A DNA stretch of 64,000 bases from Microcoleus sp. CAWBG506 (GCA_020883125.1 JAHREW010000001.1:140225-204224); one strand, 5' to 3'. Positions 17,931 to 28,345 are shown, counted from the stretch's first letter. The notes: generated from the sequence alone by a model not told the origin. Translations and numbers: made by a program.

Positions 17931-20900
17931 TTACCATTTTGGCTTACTCGCGACTAACATGGTTGCTGTATTGCTGTCTACAGGTTTAGAGAAAAAATAT
18001 CCCTGTCCGTATTCACATTGCAGTGCCCTGAGCAAATTAAGCTGTTCAATAGTTTCTATACCTTCAGCAATTACATTCATACCCAAATGATAGGCTAAAA
18101 CTAAAATAGTCTGCACAATGGCTTCGTTTCCTTCATCTTCCGTCATCCGGTTCACAAAATCTCGATCGATCTTTAAAGCATCAGTGGGAAAAGTGTGCAG
18201 CCGACTCAAAGAAGAATAGCCAGTGCCGAAATCGTCAATATATAATTGAACCTCTAAACTTTTCAATTCTCCCAGCACAGTCGCTGCTGATTCGGCATTT
18301 TCCATGATTACACTTTCGGTAATTTCCAATTTTAAACTGCCGGGATTGAGCTGAGTTTCTTGTAAGATTTCGCGAATACGTTCGATTAAATCTGGCTGTT
18401 TAAATTGTTGGTTAGAAAGGTTGACGCTGACAGTTAGATGAGGATGCTCCGGGAATTGCTGATGCCATTGTTGCATCTGCCGGCAAGCCGATCGCATCAT
18501 CCACCAACCAATAGGTATAATCAATTTGGTTTCTTCTGCTACCGACATAAAATCAGCAGGAGAGACCACTCCCCGCGGCGGGTGATGCCATCGCAGCAGC
18601 GCTTCAAAACCGCTGATCGTACCGCTAGTTAAACAAATAATCGGTTGGTAGTAAAGTTGAAACTCCTGGCGTTCTAAAGCGTGGCGCAGGTCATTTTCTA
18701 GTTGCAAAAGGGCGACGGCGCGAGTGTGCATACTTAAGTCAAAAACCTCGTGACGAGCTTTACCCGATGCTTTAGCATGATACATGGCGGCATCTGCATC
18801 TCGAAGCAATTCTTCAGGCCGATCGTACAAAATTTGAAGCTGCTGGATAGGGGGAAGGGCGGAGTCGGCAGCAAAGGCAGATAAACCAACTTCTATGTTG
18901 TTAATATCCCGATCGCCCGCGAGGGATTGTTCTGAATTTGCTGATGACTGCTGCGACAAACCGGAACAAACAATCCCAATACTGGCACTGCTAAACACCT
19001 GATAATCATTGAGGTAAAAAGGCTCCGATAGTTGGGTTTGAACTCGCTCGGCAATATAAATTGCATCCTGCTTGTCTTTGATATTTTGCAGCAAAATAGC
19101 GAATTCGTCGCCACCGAGGCGCGCCACTGTATCTCCATGACGCAAACAAGTTTGCAGCCGCCCAGCGATCGCAATCAGCAATTGATCGCCCACTAAATGC
19201 CCTAAACTGTCATTGACCACCTTAAAACGGTCAAGGTCAATAAACAACACCGCAAACAAAAAATTAGGACTACATTTTGACAAGTCGATCGCCTCAGACA
19301 ACCGATCCATAAATAAAGCTCGATTCGGCAAACCAGTCAGGGTGTCGTGCAAAGCGTCATGTACTAACTTTTCTTCGGTTATTTTGCGATCGGTGACATC
19401 TTCCACAGTGCCTTCATAGTAAAGCAAAATTCCCTCAGCATCGCGAACTGCCCTAGCATTCTCCGAAACCCAAATAGCCGTACCATCAGCGCGGTAAACT
19501 TCCGACTCAAACTCAGACACATAACCGTATTTTTCGAGATTCGACAAAAACTCGGCCCGGCGATCTGGTTCGACATATAGTTGAGTATCGATATTTTGTA
19601 TTTGTATCATCAATTCTGCCACCGACTCATAGCCATAAATCCTTGCCAAAGCTGGGTTTGCACTGAGGTAGCGCCCGTCTGGACTCGTCTGGAAAATCCC
19701 CTCGCTGGCATTTTCAAAGATGCTCCGATATTTTTCTTCCGCCCGTTGCAGCCCTTCTTCTGCTTGTTTGCGATCGGTGATATCAGTCAGAGTGCCAATG
19801 TAGCCGAGAACTTCCCCACTTTTAGCAATTTCCGGCACCGCTTGCGAAAATACCCAAGTTGTGCGATCGCCCTGGTAAAAGCGGTACTCTAACTTAAAAG
19901 GCAATCTCTCTCTCACCGCCCGGTACCACTGCTTCAAAACCCGGTCATAGTCCTGTGGATGCAAAGCTTTAGTCCAACCAGAGCCCAGTGTCTCCATCAG
20001 ACTCAGCCCCGCCATCTCCAAAAATCGTTCATTGACGTACAAACACTCTCCAGAAGCATCGCCCCGAAAAATCCCCACCGGGAGAATTTTTTCCAAAGTG
20101 TAATACCGTAATTCACTTTCTAGTAGCGCATTAGCCGTTACTTTAGTCTCCGTGATATCAAACATTGCCCCTTGCAGGATCAGAGACTGGGTGGCTTCGT
20201 CGCGAACCACAGTCGCCCGGTCTCGAAACCACAGCACAGTGCCATTGCGGGCGATCGCCCGGTATTCTGAAACAATCGGCCCCTCCGAGGGGATATATTC
20301 TCCATCATTGAATGTCTGTGTGACGGTTTCGGCGAGCACCCGATCGCGATCGTCCGGGTGAACCAGTTTCAGCCACAAATTCGGGTCTGCCTTCCATTCA
20401 GCCACAGAATAGCCAAGCCAAGTCTCAATTTGCGGGCTAATATCAAGTTTGATGCTAGGGTTGTTGAGCGGAGAAGTGTAAGTGACAGTAGGGGCTTGTT
20501 CCACAAGAGCACAGTATTTTGCTTCCACAGTGTAGAGTTGTGCTTGCAGTCGCTGCCGCTCTAATTCCGCCGTCGCCCGCGAGGCAAAGATTTTGAGAAT
20601 TAATCTAAATTGAGCTACCTTTTCTGGGGAAAAGGGTCGATCGTCGAACAGACAAATAGTGCCTAGGGGTTCGCCGTAGGAGTTGACTAGGGAGACTCCC
20701 AGGAAACTCCGCGCCCCTCTAGCTAAAGGTCTATGGTCTTGAGGAAAGGTTTCTAGGAGGCAGTCTGGACAGGAGTACATTCCCTGCTCGATCGCCAGTG
20801 CTTCGGGAGTATTTACCGTGTCGAACTCAAAGTTTGGCTGCCGTTGTCGATCGCTCCAAAAGCTGATAACTTGCAATTTAGGAATAGAACCATGGCGATC

Positions 20901-21110
20901 GTGAGACTTGAGCAATTGGGACACGATGGCGCTGCGAACTGAGAGTGCGGACGCTAAGTGGCGAACTAAGGCCTCAAAAAATTCTTCTCCCGTCACGCGA
21001 TCGATACCTGCTAAAATTTTGCCCAGCAAATCTTCATCGAATTGAGAAGCACCACTAACTTGGGGATCGTTACAGGCCAGAGACTGAATTTCGTATTGAG
21101 AACCGTCCAT
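17931..21110 (-). CDS. GAF-PAS-PAS-PAS-GGDEF-EAL cyclic di-GMP protein
   Basis: 1059 residues. In order: GAF (about 25-195), three PAS/PAC modules (about 200-580; each ends with a DITxxK/DVTDRK-type PAC signature), GGDEF (about 590-790) and EAL (about 800-1050). GGDEF has an intact ARLGGDEF active site and an RHGD inhibitory site five residues upstream, so it may be a feedback-controlled diguanylate cyclase. EAL keeps FEALLRW, KLEITES, IDDFGTGYSS, ALKIDRDF and AEGIET, so phosphodiesterase activity is also plausible. There is no membrane span and it is cytosolic. GGDEF is longer than usual because of a Ser-rich insert before the last helix. The sensory input is unknown. Confidence 0.93.
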   Translation of the reverse strand: MDGSQYEIQSLACNDPQVSGASQFDEDLLGKILAGIDRVTGEEFFEALVRHLASALSVRSAIVSQLLKSHDRHGSIPKLQVISFWSDRQRQPNFEFDTVNTPEALAIEQGMYSCPDCLLETFPQDHRPLARGARSFLGVSLVNSYGEPLGTICLFDDRPFSPEKVAQFRLILKIFASRATAELERQRLQAQLYTVEAKYCALVEQAPTVTYTSPLNNPSIKLDISPQIETWLGYSVAEWKADPNLWLKLVHPDDRDRVLAETVTQTFNDGEYIPSEGPIVSEYRAIARNGTVLWFRDRATVVRDEATQSLILQGAMFDITETKVTANALLESELRYYTLEKILPVGIFRGDASGECLYVNERFLEMAGLSLMETLGSGWTKALHPQDYDRVLKQWYRAVRERLPFKLEYRFYQGDRTTWVFSQAVPEIAKSGEVLGYIGTLTDITDRKQAEEGLQRAEEKYRSIFENASEGIFQTSPDGRYLSANPALARIYGYESVAELMIQIQNIDTQLYVEPDRRAEFLSNLEKYGYVSEFESEVYRADGTAIWVSENARAVRDAEGILLYYEGTVEDVTDRKITEEKLVHDALHDTLTGLPNRALFMDRLSEAIDLSKCSPNFLFAVLFIDLDRFKVVNDSLGHLVGDQLLIAIAGRLQTCLRHGDTVARLGGDEFAILLQNIKDKQDAIYIAERVQTQLSEPFYLNDYQVFSSASIGIVCSGLSQQSSANSEQSLAGDRDINNIEVGLSAFAADSALPPIQQLQILYDRPEELLRDADAAMYHAKASGKARHEVFDLSMHTRAVALLQLENDLRHALERQEFQLYYQPIICLTSGTISGFEALLRWHHPPRGVVSPADFMSVAEETKLIIPIGWWMMRSACRQMQQWHQQFPEHPHLTVSVNLSNQQFKQPDLIERIREILQETQLNPGSLKLEITESVIMENAESAATVLGELKSLEVQLYIDDFGTGYSSLSRLHTFPTDALKIDRDFVNRMTEDEGNEAIVQTILVLAYHLGMNVIAEGIETIEQLNLLRALQCEYGQGYFFSKPVDSNTATMLVASKPKW

Positions 21111-21325
21111 AGTTATCAGCTTTATAGAAAGATATAGATGCCAGCGAACCTGCCCTGTTTTCTAAACAGTAATCCCGATCCAAAAAAGAAAACTTAGATG
21201 TTTACTGTACGATTACTACCACTCTCGGAGACACCGACTCAAAAAATAACTACATATCCTCACGGATGAGTAACATAGCAAGGTAGGATCGGAGATAGAG
21301 CATCTTTAACAATTAACAAAAAAAT

Positions 21326-22327
21326 ATGAAAGCAATTGTTTTTGAAACTCCCGGAGCCCCGGAAGTGCTGAAACTGCAAGATATCCCAGCCCCTACTATA
21401 CAAAAAGAAACCGAAGTTTTGGTAAGGTTGAGAGCCGCGGGAGTAAATCCGATCGACACTAAGTTGCGGGGGCGCGGCACTTTTTATCCCGATCGAACTC
21501 CTCACGTTTTGGGCTGTGACGGTGCAGGAGTTGTTGAAGCCGTAGGTTCTGGGGTACAAAGTTTTCAAGTTGGGGACGAGGTTTTCTTCTGCAACGGTGG
21601 CTTAGGCGGTCCGACAGGGACTTATACTGAGTTGGCAGTGATAGACGAGCAGTTTCTCGCCCTCAAGCCTGCTAGTTTAAGTTTTGTTCAGGCGGCGGCA
21701 TCACCGTTAGTCTTAATTACAGCATGGGAATCGCTGTACGATCGCGGACGCTTGCTAGCTGGTCAAAAAGTTTTGGTTCAAGCAGGTGCTGGGGGCGTCG
21801 GCCATGTCGCCATACAGTTGGCCAAATTACAGGGTGCGGATGTTTGCACTACCGTCAGTTCCCCAGAAAAAGCCGAATTAGTCAAACAATTAGGAGCCGA
21901 TTCAGTTATTTTCTATAAAAAAGCCGATGTTGTCGATGAAATTTTGACTTGGACCCAAGGAGAAGGAGTCGATTTAGCCTTCGATACCGTTGGGGGAGAA
22001 ACTTTTTACCAAACTATTCCGGCTGTAAAAATTTATGGAGATTTGGTGACAATTTTGGAACCAGATCCCGCTTTAGGCAATTTGAAAACCGCCAGAATGC
22101 GAAATCTGCGCATCAGTTTGGAATTAATGTTAACCCCAATGTTGCAAGGTTTGGCAGAAGAACAGCAACAGCAGGCTCGTATTTTGCAGCAATGTGCGCG
22201 TTTGTGCGATCGTAACTCACTAAAAATTCACGTCAGCCAAACCTTCCCCCTAGAACAAGCCCAAGCCGCTCATCAATTACTAGAAACAGGTTCCGTAACA
22301 GGTAAAATTGTGTTGCAGATTTCCTAA
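21326..22327 (+). CDS. Zinc-independent quinone oxidoreductase-like MDR protein
   Basis: 333 residues of the medium-chain dehydrogenase/reductase superfamily. The N-terminal catalytic fold starts MKAIVFETPGAPEVLKL, the cofactor loop is AGAGGVGHVA, and the catalytic zinc ligands of alcohol dehydrogenases are missing, which places it with the NADPH:quinone reductase/zeta-crystallin branch. It likely uses NADPH to reduce quinones or enones. It is a single gene, divergent from the GGDEF-EAL gene. Confidence 0.88.
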   Translation: MKAIVFETPGAPEVLKLQDIPAPTIQKETEVLVRLRAAGVNPIDTKLRGRGTFYPDRTPHVLGCDGAGVVEAVGSGVQSFQVGDEVFFCNGGLGGPTGTYTELAVIDEQFLALKPASLSFVQAAASPLVLITAWESLYDRGRLLAGQKVLVQAGAGGVGHVAIQLAKLQGADVCTTVSSPEKAELVKQLGADSVIFYKKADVVDEILTWTQGEGVDLAFDTVGGETFYQTIPAVKIYGDLVTILEPDPALGNLKTARMRNLRISLELMLTPMLQGLAEEQQQQARILQQCARLCDRNSLKIHVSQTFPLEQAQAAHQLLETGSVTGKIVLQIS

Positions 22328-22491
22328 GTACAAGGAAGCAAGTCCAACGACTGCGTTTACCGGCGTAGCGAAGTTGAAGGATACCAACCACTTCAGGAAC
22401 AAGGCAACCCCCCTCACCCCCCAAGGGGGTCAACAACAAAGTACATCCCCAATCTCCAATCTTCAATCCCAAATCCCAAATCGAAAATCGA

Positions 22492-23652
22492 ATGGCTGAC
22501 AAACCCTATTCCATCCTTTCCTGCGACGGTGGCGGCATCCGCGGCCTAATTTCCGCCATTATTTTAGAAAAATTGGAACAAAAACTACGCCAAAAAGCTC
22601 CCGATAAAAAACTGAGAGATTACTTCGATTTGATGGCCGGCACTTCCGCAGGAAGCATGACAGTTTGTGCTGTAGCTAGAGGAATTGATGCTAGCCGCAT
22701 CAAAAAAATGTACATCGAAAGAGGCATAGAAATATTCCCACCCTTCAAAAATGTCTTTAGTAGTTTTATCAACCGTCTTTCCGCAGGCTTTTCCACTCAG
22801 CCAATCTACGACGGTGTAGGTTTAAAACAAGTGCTTCAGGCATTTTTTGGACAAGGAGAAATTAATTTTGAAAAACTACCAAAACCAATAAAACCAGAAA
22901 ATTTAGTGGGCCAACCCTTACTATTTCAAGAGTTGCCAAAACCAGTTTTAATTACCAGTTACGACATTTACAACCGCCAACCAGTTGTTTTCAAGAATAC
23001 CAAAGTTGCCCACGAAAAAATCCCTGTTTGGGAAATTTGTCGCTCCTCTGCGGCCGTACCCATTGCGTTTCCCGCCCACATAATGACCAATCCCGACTTT
23101 CTCAAAAATTGGCAGGAAGAGGGGAATCAAATCCCCGTAGCCGGCAATGTCAAAGGTATTCCTTTAATAGACGGCGGATTTGTCGCCAGTAACCCAGCAT
23201 TATGTGCGATCGCAGAACGTTTGCGCTGGAATAGCAATCCCCCTCCTAATCCCAAATGGCGACAAAATCCTGCTAACCCCTGGCGCGATACAGTAGATAT
23301 CAAAGATATTTTAGTCACATCTTTAGGCACTGGTCAAAACCTCAAACAAATCGGCATTTCAGAATCCCAAACCTGGGGTGCGGGAGAATGGATTAATCCC
23401 CTAGATGGTATTCCAATTATTGATGTTTTTGCCGATGGTTCATCCGACGGCATCATTTATATCATCAATCAATTAATGAATGCGGAGCAATATCTTCGCT
23501 TTCAACCAATCTTGTCGAAAAACTATTCTGCATTCAATGCGAATGAACAGATACTTTTGGAAATCCAGCAAGAAATTGAAAAATCATTTTTGACCAATAA
23601 GAAGGAGGATGAAAAACTGAATAAATTGGCTGATATTCTGTTGTCCCGTTGA
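22492..23652 (+). CDS. Patatin-like phospholipase
   Basis: 386 residues. The catalytic Ser-Asp dyad and oxyanion loop are visible: CDGGGIRGL near residue 9, GTSAGS (nucleophile elbow GxSxG) near residue 50, and PLIDGGFVASNP with the catalytic Asp. The family hydrolyses acyl esters of lipids. CBASS-type anti-phage systems use related patatins, but no cyclase gene lies beside this one, so I read it as a general lipid acyl hydrolase. The start is the ATG at 22492. It follows the MDR gene after 164 bp of repeat-like sequence. Confidence 0.92.
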   Translation: MADKPYSILSCDGGGIRGLISAIILEKLEQKLRQKAPDKKLRDYFDLMAGTSAGSMTVCAVARGIDASRIKKMYIERGIEIFPPFKNVFSSFINRLSAGFSTQPIYDGVGLKQVLQAFFGQGEINFEKLPKPIKPENLVGQPLLFQELPKPVLITSYDIYNRQPVVFKNTKVAHEKIPVWEICRSSAAVPIAFPAHIMTNPDFLKNWQEEGNQIPVAGNVKGIPLIDGGFVASNPALCAIAERLRWNSNPPPNPKWRQNPANPWRDTVDIKDILVTSLGTGQNLKQIGISESQTWGAGEWINPLDGIPIIDVFADGSSDGIIYIINQLMNAEQYLRFQPILSKNYSAFNANEQILLEIQQEIEKSFLTNKKEDEKLNKLADILLSR

Positions 23653-24105
23653 CTGATAAGTAAATCCACCTAATTAAACGTAAGATACAGGTGGCTAAAA
23701 AGCTTGCTGTAAGAGCCTTCTTCCTTCTTCCTTCTACTTATCAAATCCTGTATTCATCTCTCTGTGTTCTCTGCGTTCTCTGCGGTTAAATAATATAAAA
23801 TCCTGTCTTCATCGTCCTGTATTAAAACTCTCTCTTCTCTTGCTTCGCGTACTTCGCGCCTTCGCGGTTAAATCATTGCGACGATACAACCGGAATTGAT
23901 ATAATATCGTTTCCGGCTGCATCGGAATGATTTAACCACAGAGAACGCAGAGAACACAGAGGGAGAGAAGAGAGATGAATAATTCCGATGTTACCGGATT
24001 TGATATAACTCCCATAAAATTCAAAAATAGACGGGATTTTGTATATATGTTATGCCAGGATACCCGACTTTGTTAAAAAGTCGGGTACTTAACATAAAAT
24101 GACGA
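23653..24105. other. Intergenic region, 453 bp, with inverted AGAGAACACAGAG repeats
   Basis: No gene. Inverted copies of CTCTGTGTTCTCTGCG are at about 23760 and about 23940, and a TTCGCGCCTTCGCGG repeat is near 23850. A MITE-like element (23904-24006) is listed separately. GACTTTGTTAAAAAGTC near 24067-24083 is a small hairpin, a possible argJ terminator on the minus strand. Confidence 0.6.
23904..24006. mobile_element. MITE-like element with ATATC...CCGG...CATCGGAAT inverted ends
   Basis: The left end ATATCGTTTCCGGCTGCA and the right end, whose complement reads ATATCAAATCCGGTAACA, are imperfect inverted repeats of about 25 bp. The interior holds GAACGCAGAGAACACAGAGG. Related ends occur at 60413-60551, singly near 12140, and in the unit upstream of each channel gene copy. 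Confidence 0.65.
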
Positions 24106-25347
24106 TTAAGTCGTATACTCGGCATTAATCTTTACGTAGTCGTAACTCAAATCACATCCCCAAGCTTTCGCAAAACCTCCGCCATTGCCCACACTAACCT
24201 GAATTAAAACCGTATCATTGGTCAAATATTCTCCCTGGGCCGCCGCTTTCATATAATTACTCGCGGCAGATTTATCGTAGGCTAAAGGTTGCCCATTTTC
24301 CATCATCAAAAAATCTCCCAATTGAATTCGCAAGTTCTCTTGTTCAAAAGGTACGCCCGCACGCCCAGCCGCCGCTGCAATTCTTCCCCAGTTTGGATCG
24401 CGTCCAAAAATTGCTGCTTTCACTAAAGAAGAACCAACTATGGTTTTGGCGATTTTACTAGCTGAAACTTCATCCGGCGCGCCACTAACTTGCACTTCTA
24501 CTAAACAAGTTGCACCTTCACCGTCACGGGCGATCGCCTTGGCTAAATGCACGCAAACTTCTGTTAGCATCCCCTCTAATTTCTCCGCATCCGCACCCAT
24601 TTCTGTAATTGCGGGTGTGCGAGATTGTCCGTTAGCCAAAGCAATTAGCGAATCGTTGGTGCTGGTGTCTCCGTCAACAGTAATTTGATTGAAACTTCTG
24701 TTAGCCGCGCGACTCAGCATTTCTTGCCACAAATGTGATGACACCGCTGCATCACAAGTTACAAATCCTAGCATTGTTGCCATATTTGGGTGAATCATTC
24801 CCGAACCTTTGCAAATGCCACCGATGCGTACCGGTCGATCGCCAAACATGGTTTCTAGAGCGATAGTTTTCGGCACTAAATCTGTTGTACAAATAGCCTT
24901 AGCAGCCGCATCGGAACCGGTGGAAGAAGCCTCCGCCACTAATTGCGGAATTGCCGCCCTCAGCGGTTCCATTTTAATCCGCTGCCCGATGACTCCTGTC
25001 GAGGCCAGCAGAATTGATTCTGGGGGAATGTTCAGCGCTTCTCCCAACAATTTCGCACTTTCGAGGGCATCGGCTAAACCTTGTTCTCCCGTTGCTGCAT
25101 TGGCTTGTCCCGCATTGCACAAAATGGCTTTGGCGCTGGGTTTAGCTTGCAGTAACTGGCGGCAGTAGTCCACGCAAGCAGCCCGCACAGTCGATGTGGT
25201 GAAGACTCCCGCGGCGATCGCATCGACATCTGACAAAATTAAACTTAAATCCGGCAAGCCAGAAGGCTTCAAACCCGCTGTAATTCCCGATGCTCGATAT
25301 CCTTTCGGTGCAGTAACTCCGCCGTCAATTACTTTCCAGTCTGACAT
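24106..25347 (-). CDS. argJ: ArgJ, bifunctional ornithine/glutamate N-acetyltransferase
   Basis: 413 residues. ArgJ recycles the acetyl group from N-acetylornithine to glutamate in arginine synthesis. The autoproteolysis site is visible in NMATMLGF: the precursor is cut between Ala and Thr, and Thr becomes the nucleophile. Other conserved segments are GICKGSGMIHPN, ITVDGDTSTND and GRDPNWGRIAAA. It ends in YAEYTT-like sequence. Whether it also has the acetyl-CoA (ArgA-like) activity cannot be judged here. Confidence 0.96.
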   Translation of the reverse strand: MSDWKVIDGGVTAPKGYRASGITAGLKPSGLPDLSLILSDVDAIAAGVFTTSTVRAACVDYCRQLLQAKPSAKAILCNAGQANAATGEQGLADALESAKLLGEALNIPPESILLASTGVIGQRIKMEPLRAAIPQLVAEASSTGSDAAAKAICTTDLVPKTIALETMFGDRPVRIGGICKGSGMIHPNMATMLGFVTCDAAVSSHLWQEMLSRAANRSFNQITVDGDTSTNDSLIALANGQSRTPAITEMGADAEKLEGMLTEVCVHLAKAIARDGEGATCLVEVQVSGAPDEVSASKIAKTIVGSSLVKAAIFGRDPNWGRIAAAAGRAGVPFEQENLRIQLGDFLMMENGQPLAYDKSAASNYMKAAAQGEYLTNDTVLIQVSVGNGGGFAKAWGCDLSYDYVKINAEYTT

Positions 25348-25625
25348 GATTCCCTCCCTAAAGCCTTCTATTCCATTGAGACCGGATTATATCAAGTATC
25401 TCAGCCCATTTATAAAATTAATCGCGACTTTTTCTTGAGAAATTCAAACTCAAGAAGAAATCGCGATGATAGTGTAAATGGCATTATTAAAAGGCTATAT
25501 TTGCGTTCGGCCTCTGTACTGACTCTGGGCAATCAACTGTAGATCAGTTTAGCAAACTATTTGCCACTTAAATCTTGCTCCAAAGGTAGGTATTGACTTG
25601 GCCGACTGTTGGCAATTGAGCTTGC

Positions 25626-25820
25626 TTAGCTCATGGTGGCGTTGCTGCGATCGTAACTGGCTTGCAGGCTTGGTTGCAGCTTCCCTTGAATATGACCCCA
25701 GTAGTTAGGATCTTCCATACCCACTTCGGAGGCGCTACGGTTGAGCATGGATTGCTGGCGGTTTTTGACTAAGTGGTGATGGCGCATCATCAGGGAGCGA
25801 GCTTGATTTTCGGTAGACAT
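25626..25820 (-). CDS. Small conserved-looking cyanobacterial protein, unknown function
   Basis: 64 residues: MSTENQARSLMMRHHHLV, then KNRQQSMLNRSASEVG, and a C-terminal SLQASYDRSNATMS. It is hydrophilic and His/Arg-rich with no signal peptide or membrane span. The start is strongly supported by GGAGGAA six bases upstream. I know of similar short cyanobacterial hypotheticals but no assigned role. Confidence 0.75.
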   Translation of the reverse strand: MSTENQARSLMMRHHHLVKNRQQSMLNRSASEVGMEDPNYWGHIQGKLQPSLQASYDRSNATMS

Positions 25821-26239
25821 ATGCGGTTCCTCCGTCTTGCTTGACTAAAGTTGGGCTGGTCTTTCTCGTCCATATTTTTAATATAACAGGGAATTCTGTA
25901 TCTAAAGCTACTAAATACTTAATTGTAATAAAACTTTATATACAACTGGCATTCCAGGATTCCGACACTTGTGGGCTAATGCTGGCGATCGCGCTTATTT
26001 CCCCATAAGCGATCGCATCAACTATAGTCCAAGAGGCAAAAACTCGGTTTCTGCCTCCTCAACTATTTTTGTATAATTGCCGAAGTTAGATAATTTAGCA
26101 AAAGCCCTGTGGGATTTCTCAAATTCAGAAAATTTGATAACTTGCTTCCAAGCTAATTTTCAATCAATTGACCATCCCAATTAGAGAGTTTAAATTTTTG
26201 ATTACCAGAAAAAGACTAGGAAATCCAACGGTAAATCTC
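25821..26239. other. Intergenic region, 419 bp
   Basis: Divergent promoter space between the small protein gene and the kinase gene. A hairpin of two HIP1 octamers (GCGATCGCGCTTA...TAAGCGATCGC) is at about 25986-26018. An AAACTCGGTTTCTGCC fragment resembling the AAACCCGGTTTC repeat is at about 26039, followed by TATAATTG near 26072, a possible -10 box. Confidence 0.5.
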
Positions 26240-28345
26240 ATGCTTGGAATCACACTCAGCAGTCGCTACAGCATTATCCGTCACTTGGGAGGCGGCGGAT
26301 TTGCTCAAACTTACCTAGCCGAAGATAGGCAATTACCAGGAAATCACCTCTGCGTCGTCAAGCAACTCAAACCCCAAACAACAGATCCCAACAGTCTACA
26401 AATAGCTAGGCGTTTGTTTGATACCGAAGCACAAGTTTTGTACAAGTTGGGAAATCACGATCGCATTCCCCGACTTTTCGCCTACTTTGAAGAAAATCAA
26501 GAATTTTATTTAGTTCAAGAATTTATAGAAGGTCATGATTTAAATCAAGAAATTATCCCCCTTTCTAGCCCAGGGGGGGCTAGCAGTTGCATGAAGGAAA
26601 ATGAAGTCCTTGGCATCTTACAGGAAATTCTCGAAATTCTCGACTTTGTACACCAGCAAAATGTGATTCACCGCGATGTCAATCCCCGCAACATCCTCCG
26701 CAGAGATCGAGACGGAAAATTAGTTTTAATAGACTTCGGTGCAGTCAAAGAAATTACTACTAAAATCACCAATCCTCATGCCAAAAACAGCTTAAGCGTC
26801 AGCATTGGTACCCCCGGTTATATGCCTAGCGAACAAGCTCACGGCAACCCAAAACTCAGCAGTGATATATATGCAACAGGTACGATCGCCATTCAATGCC
26901 TCACAGGCATAATTCCCCACCAATTACCAAAAGATCCAGATACAGAGGAAATTATTTGGCAGGACAAAGCATCAGTCACTCCAGAATTTGCTAAGGTTTT
27001 AGATACAATGGTGCGCTACGATTTTCGCCAGCGTTATGCTAGTGCCGGCGAAGCCTTGGAAGCGATTAAACAGTTAAAAACAGCAACCAGCGGTACTGTT
27101 CCTCTATTGTCTCCTGTCGTGAATCCCCAGGTGCCAGTCAAATCTCGCAAAAAACTGTATTTAAAAATATTGTCGATCGCCAGTTTAATTAGCCTCACTA
27201 TCATAGCCTCCACTTATGCTGTCAATACCCTGAATGCAGCTAACGCCACAGACTTACACAAACGAGGCAATACTCTTTACAATTTAAACCGATTTCCCGA
27301 AGCTCTAGAAGCTTACGATCGCGCCCTTAATCTGAGACCAGATTACGCCGAAGTTTGGCAAGAAAAAGCCAAAACTTTGTCCGAACTGAAACAATATCGA
27401 GCATCCCAGTCAGCCTATGACAAAGCAATAGAATTAAATCCAGAATATCTAGAAGCTTGGACTGGACGCGGTTATGTTTTGGACAAATTGCAACAGCATC
27501 AAGAGGCGATCGCCTCTTTTGAACACGCTTTAAAAATCCAGCCAGACTATCCCCCAGCGTGGCAAGGTAGAGGCGATTCACTCTTAAATTCCCAGCGGTA
27601 CGAAGCAGCGATCGCATCCTACGAAAAAGCCGTAAAATTTCAGCCAAACTTATACCAAGCTTGGTACAATCAGGGACAAGCATACCAGAATTTAAAGCAG
27701 TACGAACAAGCCGTAAACTCCTATCAAAAAACAGTAGAAATTAAATCCGACAACCCGGAAGCCTGGTACAATTTAGGTAATGTTTTCCTAGAATTGAACA
27801 AAAGTCAAGAAGCCTTTGAATCCTACGAAAAAGCCGTGCGTTTTCAACCAAGATTTTACCAAGGCTGGTATAGTAAGGGGATAGCTCTGTTGAAAATGCG
27901 CCGACATGAAGCAGCGGTAGAAGCTTACGAACAAGCTATTAAGCTCAAACCAGACTATTATCAAGCATGGTACAATTTAGGCTGGTCTTACCACGAATTA
28001 CGCAGGTACGAATCAGCAATTGAATGTTATAGCAAATCCCTAGATTTAAACCCAAAGGATTATCAAGCTTGGTACAACAGAGGGAATGCACAATACAATT
28101 TGAAGCGGTACGAAGATGCGATCGCCTCTTACAATGAAGCTGTCTATGTCAAGCCAGACTACCCCGAAACCTGGTACAGTCGTGGCAATGCCCTGGTAGC
28201 AGTCAAAAGATACCAAGAGGCGATCGACTCCTACGACAAAGCACTTCGCTATAGACTAGATTATGGAGCCGCGATGGAAGCAAAAAAGCGCGCTGAAAGT
28301 CAGCTAGGAAACCATCAACCCCAACTCATACCCAATCCTGGCTAA
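26240..28345 (+). CDS. Ser/Thr protein kinase with ten C-terminal TPRs
   Basis: I choose the ATG at 26240 (MLGITLSSRYSIIRHLG), the normal opening of cyanobacterial Spk kinases; the frame continues upstream to a TTG at 26168. 701 residues: kinase domain about 10-270 (GGGGFAQTY loop, Lys41, Glu63, HRDVNPRN catalytic loop with Asp146, DFG at 165-167, GTPGYMPSEQ), one membrane span at about 305-330, then ten 34-residue TPRs. The usual catalytic-loop Lys (HRDxKxxN) is Asn148. Gly-rich SSPGGASS near residue 112 looks like a small repeat insertion. The kinase would sit in the cytoplasm with the TPRs across the membrane. Confidence 0.9.
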   Translation: MLGITLSSRYSIIRHLGGGGFAQTYLAEDRQLPGNHLCVVKQLKPQTTDPNSLQIARRLFDTEAQVLYKLGNHDRIPRLFAYFEENQEFYLVQEFIEGHDLNQEIIPLSSPGGASSCMKENEVLGILQEILEILDFVHQQNVIHRDVNPRNILRRDRDGKLVLIDFGAVKEITTKITNPHAKNSLSVSIGTPGYMPSEQAHGNPKLSSDIYATGTIAIQCLTGIIPHQLPKDPDTEEIIWQDKASVTPEFAKVLDTMVRYDFRQRYASAGEALEAIKQLKTATSGTVPLLSPVVNPQVPVKSRKKLYLKILSIASLISLTIIASTYAVNTLNAANATDLHKRGNTLYNLNRFPEALEAYDRALNLRPDYAEVWQEKAKTLSELKQYRASQSAYDKAIELNPEYLEAWTGRGYVLDKLQQHQEAIASFEHALKIQPDYPPAWQGRGDSLLNSQRYEAAIASYEKAVKFQPNLYQAWYNQGQAYQNLKQYEQAVNSYQKTVEIKSDNPEAWYNLGNVFLELNKSQEAFESYEKAVRFQPRFYQGWYSKGIALLKMRRHEAAVEAYEQAIKLKPDYYQAWYNLGWSYHELRRYESAIECYSKSLDLNPKDYQAWYNRGNAQYNLKRYEDAIASYNEAVYVKPDYPETWYSRGNALVAVKRYQEAIDSYDKALRYRLDYGAAMEAKKRAESQLGNHQPQLIPNPG

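Noticed and set aside
22492-23652. Patatin gene as effector of an anti-phage (CBASS) system
   Set aside because: No cyclic-nucleotide synthase or accessory gene flanks it; neighbours are an MDR oxidoreductase and argJ.
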